Shown here: positions 18,647-24,920 of the stretch, in pieces
Layout: every line of letters starts with the position of its first letter
Position numbering within the stretch: the first letter of the stretch is position 1
Source of the DNA: an uncultured bacterium
Lineage (GTDB): Bacteria; Bacteroidota; Ignavibacteria; Kapaibacteriales; UBA2268
DNA length: 50,912 bases
Assembly: GCA_937875295.1 (NCBI GenBank)
Contig: CALLXS010000117.1
Span: 1 to 50,912 of the forward strand
Direction of reading: 5' to 3'
Made by a program: the position numbers and the translations under genes
Notes under the pieces: generated by a model
What the model was told of the DNA's origin: nothing
Database searches by the model: none
The model's input: only the letters and a program-made list of their open reading frames with translations

Positions 18647-20209
18647 TTATGATGATACTTTTTCTAGCCATTTTACCATTGATAGCATAACAATCATCGA
18701 AGCACCGGTAGCAATTGCGAATACTAACCAGCAAGCCCAAAGTGGAACGGAAGTATATAAGATTCCGCCTACAAATAGTAAAGAATTACCAACCGCTGTA
18801 GCAGCAAGCCAAGCACCTTGCATTAAACCTTGCATATGTGGAGGTGCTACTTTAGAAACAAACGATAATCCTAATGGGGAAATAAATAATTCAGCTACAG
18901 TAAGTATAAAGTATAAAGCAACCATTACCCATGGAGTAAGTCTAATTGCGCTAATTTCTGTTTCGGTAAGAGAAGTCAAAGTTTCTTTTGCAGGTAAAGC
19001 AAATGAAACTAACATCAAGAATAAGTATGCTAATGCAGCGATACCCATACCGATTGCAATTTTCATAGGAGTAGAAGGTTCTTTTCCTTTTTTCTTCAAA
19101 GTGCTAAATAACCACATTATTATTGGTGTCAAAGTAACTACAAAGAAAGGATTAACTGCTTGGAAAATTTCCGCTCCTTTTATTCTAGTAAATCCGAGAT
19201 TTATATCAATTACACTTAAATCAATGTAATCACGAGCAAAATATGTGAGAGAATATCCATTTTGGTGGAAGGCTAGCCAGAAGAATATTACGACACCAAA
19301 TACTGCGAAAAGAGCATAAATACGTTGTTTTACTTCTTGAGCGCTCATTTGAATTTCTTCTTTAGATAGCTTAGGATCACCATTTGCATCTTTTAAATTT
19401 TTCTTAGCAGGATCTGGGAATTTTTGTTTATTTACAATGAAAATTACAAGAGAAATTAACATTGCAACAATTGCAGCCATAAAAGCATACTGAAATCCAG
19501 TGCTAAATACATTTAAATAATTGGTAACGAAAGAGCCTAAATCAGTCATAGTAGTACCATTGATTGATACTTCATTTGCTAATTGAGTAAGTCTTTCCAT
19601 AGCACCTTGAGACATTGCGGTGCCTTGATTTACATATTGATGACATAATTCAGGTAAAGCAGCATTATAATCGAAATTATTAGCTTGTAACCACCAATTT
19701 CTAACTGCAATCGCAATCCATGGAGCAAAAAATCCACCAATATTAATAAACATATAAAAGATCTGGAAACCAGAATCACGTTTATCAGAATATTTAGGAT
19801 TATCATACATTTGCCCTACAAGAGCTTGCAAATTACCTTTGAATAACCCATTACCAAAAGCAATTACTAAAAGTCCAAAGCAAGTAAGTGCTAAGTAAAG
19901 ACCTAAACTTGGTACTGGAGTAGGAGTAGGAACTGCAATAATGAGATAACCTACTGACATTAATATTAACCCAGTTAATATTGTACCTTTATAATTTTTA
20001 GTTTTATCTGCAATTATACCACCTACTAATGATAATAAATATATTGAAGCATAAAATGCTGAATATACTATTCCAGTAGTTGTCTCAGATAAACCAAATT
20101 TTGCAGAGATGAACAACGTTAAAATTGCCATCATTATGTAGAAACCGAAGCGCTCGCCCATATTTGAAAGAGCTGCTCCTATCAAACCGGTTGGGTGTTC
20201 TTTGAACAT
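18647..20209 (-). CDS. POT/PTR-family proton-dependent oligopeptide transporter
   Basis: A 520-residue membrane protein with 12 or more hydrophobic segments. Signature motifs: NMGERFGFY near residue 17 (the ExxER proton-coupling motif), FKGNLQALVGQMYD and DSGFQIFYMFINIGGFFAPW in the helix 4-5 region. These transporters take up di- and tripeptides with protons. A hydrophilic loop with a short amphipathic stretch (about 265-300) separates the two halves. The ATG is preceded by TGGAGGTTAA, a strong Shine-Dalgarno, which fixes the start. It is flanked by its own terminator, so it is probably monocistronic. Confidence 0.92.
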   Translation of the reverse strand: MFKEHPTGLIGAALSNMGERFGFYIMMAILTLFISAKFGLSETTTGIVYSAFYASIYLLSLVGGIIADKTKNYKGTILTGLILMSVGYLIIAVPTPTPVPSLGLYLALTCFGLLVIAFGNGLFKGNLQALVGQMYDNPKYSDKRDSGFQIFYMFINIGGFFAPWIAIAVRNWWLQANNFDYNAALPELCHQYVNQGTAMSQGAMERLTQLANEVSINGTTMTDLGSFVTNYLNVFSTGFQYAFMAAIVAMLISLVIFIVNKQKFPDPAKKNLKDANGDPKLSKEEIQMSAQEVKQRIYALFAVFGVVIFFWLAFHQNGYSLTYFARDYIDLSVIDINLGFTRIKGAEIFQAVNPFFVVTLTPIIMWLFSTLKKKGKEPSTPMKIAIGMGIAALAYLFLMLVSFALPAKETLTSLTETEISAIRLTPWVMVALYFILTVAELFISPLGLSFVSKVAPPHMQGLMQGAWLAATAVGNSLLFVGGILYTSVPLWACWLVFAIATGASMIVMLSMVKWLEKVSS

Positions 20210-20505
20210 TTAACCTCCATTATTTAAAAAATTATTTTATATTTCTTTTGAAAATTTAATCTTATTTTTAATAAAATATGAATTATTAAAGCATAACTAA
20301 ATCTCAATAATACAATGAGTTGTTTTGTATGATTTTACATTTAAGAAAAATTTACAAAAACATAAACAGCAATTTAGTAATTTTAATTGAAATATTAAAA
20401 TGTTTTTTTTGTAATTATGAATATTTTTGCACGTCTATATTTAATATTTAGAATAATAAGTTTATTTTTTAGCATTTTATAATTACACAAAATCAAATAT
20501 TTAAA

Positions 20506-22299
20506 TTGAATAATATATTAATTGTAGGACTCGGTAATCCCGGCTCAAAATATGAAAAGACTCGACATAATATTGGCTGGATGGTATTAAAAAAATTTGT
20601 AGAAAAGCATAAAATTGAATTAATAAAAAAATCAAATATTTATTATTCTGCCGAAATGAAATATGCCGGGAAGAATATTATAATTTGTTTTCCGACGACA
20701 TATATGAATTTATCAGGCGAAGCCGTTAAAAAAATAAGTGATAAATTTTTGATTAAGCCTCAAGATATTATCGTAATTTCTGATGAGTATAATTTCCCAT
20801 TAGGTAAAGTCCATTTTAAAAATGGAGGAAGCGACGGAGGTCATAATGGGATAGCTAATATTATTGAAGAATTAAAATCATCGAATTTTTATAGGTTACG
20901 CATAGGAATAGATAGAAATTTTGGAGCTGGAGAATTAATAAATTATGTGTTGTCAGAATTTAACGAAAATGAAAGAGAATTACTTAATTTAGCTTTAACT
21001 AAAGGGATGGAGTCTCTTGAAACTATCCTTAAAAATGGTCCACAGAGAGCAATGAGTATGATTAATTCTGGAGAAATGTGGAAAGAAAAAATAAATAAAG
21101 ACAAAGATAAAAAAATTAATAAAATAGATTTAAAAAATAATATGAAAGGTGTTGAAATGGATAATTTCACTTATTATAATCCAACTAAAATAATATTTGG
21201 TAAAAATACAATTCCTCAAATTGGAAAAGAATTATCAAAATATCAAATTAATAATGTGCTTGTGCTAGCTGGTGGTGGCTCTATTAAAAAAAATGGATCT
21301 TATGATGAAATGGTAAAATCACTCAAAGATAATAATATCTCCTTTATAGAAAAATGGGGCGTACAAGCTAATCCAATTTTGCCTCATGCACTTGAATCAA
21401 TAGAATTGTGCCGTGATAATAAAGTTGAAGGAATTATTGCTATCGGTGGTGGTTCTGTTATTGACGAAGCAAAATCAATAGCAGTAGGATATTATGCAAA
21501 TTCCTTGTGGGATCTATATGAAGGTAAAGAAAAGGTAACCGATAGCTTGCCGATATTTGTTATTCTCACAATTTCAGCTACAGGGTCTGAAATGAACCCA
21601 ACTTCAGTACTGACTAATCCCGAACAAAAGAAAAAATGGGGGTTTGCCTCTGGTTTAAATTATCCAATAGTTTCGATTATTGATCCGGAAAAACAAATGA
21701 CATTACCTTGGAACCAAACTGTAAATGGTGCAATAGATGCCTTAAGTCATATAATGGAAAATTATTTTGTAGCAAAAAATCAGTTTGTTACTATGGGATA
21801 TAATGAATCATTGATGAATACTATAATAGAAGCTACAAATATACTCAAAGATAATCCAATGGATTATAATGCAAGAGCTAATTTAGCTTGGAGTGCAACA
21901 ATGGCTTTAAATGGATATTCCGGTATTGGTATAAAATCTGGAGAGTGGACTTGTCATAAAATTGAGCATTCTATTAGTGCATTTTATCCAAATGTAGCTC
22001 ATGGCGCTGGATTAGCAATTGTCTTCCCGGCTTGGATACAATATATGTATCAATATAATAAAAATACATTTGACAGATGGGCTAAAAATGTATGGAATGC
22101 TAATACTATAGAGGAAGGTATAGCAAAAATGAAAGAACAATATTCAAAATGGGGAGCACCTATTTCATTAAGTGAAATAGGAGTAAACGCTAATCAAATA
22201 GAAGCAATTGCTGAAAATGTGATGCTAATTGAAAAATTTGGTATTTTAAAAGATATGAATAAAAATGATATTATTGAAATATTAAAAATTGCAAAATAA
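20506..22299 (+). CDS. pth: Fused reading frame: peptidyl-tRNA hydrolase + iron-containing alcohol dehydrogenase
   Basis: One uninterrupted 597-codon frame holds two complete enzymes. Residues 1-190 are peptidyl-tRNA hydrolase, which recycles stalled peptidyl-tRNA; the active-site residues Asn11, His21, Met67, Asp93 and His113 are all present, and the start is TTG because no in-frame ATG exists before the LIVGLGNPG strand. Residues 218-597 are a BdhA/YqhD-like NAD(P)H-dependent alcohol dehydrogenase with IGGGSVIDEAKS (nucleotide), and the metal ligands in IDALSH, IEHSIS and AHGAG. The joint (191-217) is Lys/Asn rich. An internal ATG at 21157 has AAAGGTG five bases upstream, so the dehydrogenase may also be, or only be, made separately. 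A hairpin terminator follows. Confidence 0.8.
   Translation: MNNILIVGLGNPGSKYEKTRHNIGWMVLKKFVEKHKIELIKKSNIYYSAEMKYAGKNIIICFPTTYMNLSGEAVKKISDKFLIKPQDIIVISDEYNFPLGKVHFKNGGSDGGHNGIANIIEELKSSNFYRLRIGIDRNFGAGELINYVLSEFNENERELLNLALTKGMESLETILKNGPQRAMSMINSGEMWKEKINKDKDKKINKIDLKNNMKGVEMDNFTYYNPTKIIFGKNTIPQIGKELSKYQINNVLVLAGGGSIKKNGSYDEMVKSLKDNNISFIEKWGVQANPILPHALESIELCRDNKVEGIIAIGGGSVIDEAKSIAVGYYANSLWDLYEGKEKVTDSLPIFVILTISATGSEMNPTSVLTNPEQKKKWGFASGLNYPIVSIIDPEKQMTLPWNQTVNGAIDALSHIMENYFVAKNQFVTMGYNESLMNTIIEATNILKDNPMDYNARANLAWSATMALNGYSGIGIKSGEWTCHKIEHSISAFYPNVAHGAGLAIVFPAWIQYMYQYNKNTFDRWAKNVWNANTIEEGIAKMKEQYSKWGAPISLSEIGVNANQIEAIAENVMLIEKFGILKDMNKNDIIEILKIAK
21145..21159 (+). promoter_or_regulatory. 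Internal ribosome-binding site and ATG for the alcohol dehydrogenase half
   Basis: AAAGGTG (21145-21151), five bases before the in-frame ATG at 21157, begins the dehydrogenase exactly where its family usually starts (MDNFTYYNPTKI). This supports separate translation of the second half even if the long frame is real. Confidence 0.5.
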
Positions 22300-22324
22300 A
22301 TTATAATACTTTTTTAACTTAACT

Positions 22325-22353
22325 AATCCTACTTTTAATAAAAAAGTGGGATT
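22325..22353 (+). terminator. Terminator after the pth/alcohol dehydrogenase frame
   Basis: AATCCTACTTTT (22325-22336) pairs with AAAAGTGGGATT (22342-22353), with one G-U pair, a five-base loop and a following T-run to 22357. It lies 25 bases past the stop. Confidence 0.8.
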
Positions 22354-22375
22354 TTTTAATTAAAAATAAAAAAAA

Positions 22376-22407
22376 TTTAGAAATTATTAATGATTTTATT
22401 AATTTTG
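22376..22407 (+). promoter_or_regulatory. Candidate promoter for the corA-like leader
   Basis: TAATTTTG (22400-22407) fits the -7 consensus TAnnTTTG. TTTA (22376-22379) matches three of four bases of the -33 TTTG with a 20-base spacer. The predicted RNA would start near 22414, leaving about 160 bases of leader before the corA-like start. Confidence 0.4.
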
Positions 22408-22449
22408 CAATCTAAGTAAAATGTAAAATTAATAGGGAGTATTTTAAAA

Positions 22450-22539
22450 ATGCCTCGAAGTTATAAACTAAAATCAGTACCTCTGCCAAAGGCAGATATT
22501 TTTCCGTTTTTCATTAAAACATATTATTATAAGTTATAA
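22450..22539 (+). CDS. Possible 29-codon leader peptide upstream of the corA-like gene
   Basis: ATG at 22450, stop TAA at 22537-22539. The peptide begins MPRSYKLKSVPLPKADIF and continues to a Tyr-rich end; it has prolines at 2, 11, 13 and 19. GGGAG lies ten bases before the ATG, a possible but long-spaced ribosome-binding site. It sits in the untranslated leader of a CorA-family transporter gene. Enterobacterial Mg2+ transporter genes (mgtA, corA, mgtCBR) are known to be controlled by translation of short, often proline-rich leader ORFs, so the position is suggestive. A hairpin (22482-22496) is embedded in the frame. I found no homologue by memory; chance occurrence in AT-rich DNA cannot be excluded. 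Confidence 0.35.
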   Translation: MPRSYKLKSVPLPKADIFPFFIKTYYYKL

Positions 22540-22578
22540 TTTACATTAACCCTATTAAGAAGCTAGGAGGTAAAAATG
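22478..22578 (+). promoter_or_regulatory. Possible RNA switch: hairpin and Shine-Dalgarno masking pairing
   Basis: TCTGCC (22482-22487) and GGCAGA (22491-22496) form a six-pair hairpin with an AAA loop, followed by a T-rich run. TACCTC (22478-22483) is also fully complementary to GAGGTA (22567-22572), which covers the AGGAGG Shine-Dalgarno (22565-22570) of the corA-like gene. The two pairings share bases 22482-22483, so they compete: one leaves the ribosome-binding site open, the other closes it. Six-base complementarity can arise by chance. Confidence 0.3.
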
Positions 22579-23484
22579 CTTCATGAATATTCAATTGAGA
22601 ATAATAAAATAAATACTGTAGCAAGTGGAAATATAAAGTTATTTTATAATCCCACAGAAGAAGAAAAAGAACTTTTAATTGACGTTTATAAATTAGACGA
22701 GCATACATTGAGTTCTGCTTTAGATGATGATGAGTTATCCAGAATGGAGACTGAACCCGACCATATTGCAATGATTATCAAAAGTCCTCGCAAATATGTC
22801 CCAAGAGACGAGTATTTGTTCAGAGTAATGTCTATAGGTTTATTCCTTTTTAATGACAAATTGATAATTGTAACCAATGATGAAGTAGACCTTTTCCAAG
22901 GTAAGCAGATGCAAACAGTTAATTCACTCGCCGACTTAATTTTTAAAATCATTTATCGATTAATTTTTAATTTTTTAGAACATTTGAAAATAATCAATAA
23001 AATTTCTGATTCATTAGAACATAAAATTAATTCTGCAATGGAGAATAAATATTTGATAAATCTATTTTCCTTGGAAAAGAGCTTAGTTTACTATTTAAAT
23101 GCGATAAATTCTAATGGAGTATTAATTGAAAAAATTAAAACTAATGCCACAAAATTCGATTTACAACAAACAGAGATTGAAATGCTCGAAGATATTATAA
23201 TCGAAAATACTCAATGCTATAGGCAAGCAGATATTTATGCAAATATCTTAGCAGGTTTAATGGATGCAAGAGTGTCGATTGTTTCGAATAATTTAAACGT
23301 ATTGATGAAAACATTAAATATAATTACTTTGTCAATAATGGTACCTACTTTTGTTGTATCTGCCTTTTCTATGAATGTGAAAATACCATTACAAACACAT
23401 GAAAATGCTTTTTTCATTGTGATGGGATTGGCTTCATTATCAGTAATCGGATTGCTAATATTAATGTGGTGGAAAAAGTGGTAA
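22576..23484 (+). CDS. CorA-family divalent cation transporter with SMN in place of GMN
   Basis: A 302-residue CorA/MIT-family protein. It has an N-terminal alpha/beta cytosolic domain, a long helical stalk (about 110-240) and two C-terminal membrane segments (about 242-262 and 276-298), ending in WWKKW. The signature loop between the helices, normally GMN, is SMN (265-267). In CorA that Gly-Met-Asn forms the ion-binding entrance, so a change may alter selectivity, although variants exist in the wider family. Start fixed by AGGAGG five bases upstream. It is preceded by a 160-base leader with a possible leader peptide and shares a two-way terminator with nhaA. Confidence 0.87.
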   Translation: MLHEYSIENNKINTVASGNIKLFYNPTEEEKELLIDVYKLDEHTLSSALDDDELSRMETEPDHIAMIIKSPRKYVPRDEYLFRVMSIGLFLFNDKLIIVTNDEVDLFQGKQMQTVNSLADLIFKIIYRLIFNFLEHLKIINKISDSLEHKINSAMENKYLINLFSLEKSLVYYLNAINSNGVLIEKIKTNATKFDLQQTEIEMLEDIIIENTQCYRQADIYANILAGLMDARVSIVSNNLNVLMKTLNIITLSIMVPTFVVSAFSMNVKIPLQTHENAFFIVMGLASLSVIGLLILMWWKKW

Positions 23485-23508
23485 TTAAATTAATTTTTTA
23501 AACGAAAG

Positions 23509-23540
23509 AAAACCCTCAAAAGAAAAATTTTGAGGGTTTT
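23509..23540. terminator. Bidirectional terminator between corA-like gene and nhaA
   Basis: A perfect 13-base inverted repeat (AAAACCCTCAAAA / TTTTGAGGGTTTT) with a six-base loop lies between two convergent genes and has T-runs on both strands. Confidence 0.88.
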
Positions 23541-23558
23541 TATTTATTTAATATATTT

Positions 23559-24701
23559 TTATTGAATTAATTTTCTTTTGTTCGCTCTTTTTAAAATGAA
23601 TATTCCTAGAATTGCTGAAATAATAGAACCAAGGATTACAGCAATAATCGATGTATCAATTAAAAATTTATCAGTGAAGGATAACTTAGATATGAAAATT
23701 GACATTGTAAATCCAATTCCAGCTAAGCACGCTATTCCAATGAAATCACGTATTGTAGTATTCTCAGGTATTTTACTAATTTTTAATTTTGTAGCAAGAA
23801 ATACAGCAGAAATAATTCCTATTGGCTTTCCTAAGATAAGCCCTAAAGAAATTCCGATACTTAATGTAGAGGTGATTCCTGAGAGTGATTGACTATTTAT
23901 TACGATTGCGGTATTAGTGAGAGCAAATAATGGTAAAATAATATAATTTACCCATTTTTGCATATAGTGTTCAAAATCATCTGTCAATTCCACAGGAATA
24001 GTTAATGCAAGCATTACTCCTGCGATTGTAGAATGTATCCCAGAGAGAAATACGAAGTACCATAGAATAAGACCTTCTAAAATGTAAATAATTGGATGCC
24101 AATATTTCTTTTTATTCAAGAAATAGAAAATAGCAACAAGAGCAAAAGCAACTAATAAATACAAAAATTGCAAGTTATTTGAGAAAAATATAGCGATAAT
24201 TAAAACAGCAATTAAATCATCTATTATAGCTAATGCCGTTAGGAATATTCTAAGGGATTTTGTATTTTCAGAAGCAATAATTGAAAGCACTCCAAGCGAA
24301 AATGCTATATCAGTGGCAGTTGGAATTGCCCATCCAGAAACATATGATGAATTTAGATTAATTAACACAAAAATTATAGCAGGAGCTATTACACCACCAA
24401 TAGCAGCAATTACTGATAAACTAGATTTTTTAAAATCAGATAGCTCGCCGACTAAGATTTCCCTTTTTATCTCAAGACCTACCATAAAGAAAAAAATTGC
24501 CATCAATCCATCATTGATCCAATGCTCTATGCTTAAATTTAGAACACCAAGATTAATTTTATTATGGAAAAAATCAGTATAACCATCAAAGAAATTGGCT
24601 AAGAAAAGAGAAACAATAGTTGCTATTAATAGTAAAATACCTGTTAATTTACCTGAATTGGATAATTCTTGAATTGTATCAAATTTTTTTTGAATATACA
24701 T
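23559..24701 (-). CDS. nhaA: Na+/H+ antiporter NhaA
   Basis: A 380-residue inner-membrane antiporter with about 12 hydrophobic segments. It exchanges external protons for internal sodium. Key residues are visible: IPTATDIAFSLG (Asp equivalent to D133 of E. coli) and LAIIDDLIAVLI (the D163-D164 pair that binds Na+). VGLEIKREILVGEL, with the conserved GLExKRE helix, is also present. Length is typical. The 219-base gap to divergent ppdK holds its promoter, but I could not pick one out. Confidence 0.95.
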   Translation of the reverse strand: MYIQKKFDTIQELSNSGKLTGILLLIATIVSLFLANFFDGYTDFFHNKINLGVLNLSIEHWINDGLMAIFFFMVGLEIKREILVGELSDFKKSSLSVIAAIGGVIAPAIIFVLINLNSSYVSGWAIPTATDIAFSLGVLSIIASENTKSLRIFLTALAIIDDLIAVLIIAIFFSNNLQFLYLLVAFALVAIFYFLNKKKYWHPIIYILEGLILWYFVFLSGIHSTIAGVMLALTIPVELTDDFEHYMQKWVNYIILPLFALTNTAIVINSQSLSGITSTLSIGISLGLILGKPIGIISAVFLATKLKISKIPENTTIRDFIGIACLAGIGFTMSIFISKLSFTDKFLIDTSIIAVILGSIISAILGIFILKRANKRKLIQ

Positions 24702-24920
24702 TTTTCGTTCAATATAAGTTACTAATGAATATTTTATGTTATTTGATTATAACATTTTGAAAATAAATATTAAATTAACAAAAAATTAATAATATTTTTT
24801 ACTAAAATGATAATAATAAACCGTAAATTTGTAGACTATAAATATTTTTAATTATTATTGACAATTTTTAAAAATTTATTAGAAAAATATTTTTTATAAA
24901 CATAAATAAAGAGTTTTCTT

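Noticed and set aside
22414..22575. M-box or other named riboswitch before the corA-like gene
   Set aside because: I do not see the conserved M-box core; the leader is too short and AT-rich, so only the simple hairpin and leader frame are reported.
22541..22771. Minus-strand frame of 76 codons over the start of the corA-like gene
   Set aside because: It overlaps the Shine-Dalgarno and coding start of a well-supported gene, has no family resemblance, and AT-rich opposite frames of this size are common here.
23578..23892. Plus-strand frame of 104 codons inside nhaA
   Set aside because: Antisense frame of a clear NhaA gene; composition reflects the membrane codons of the opposite strand.
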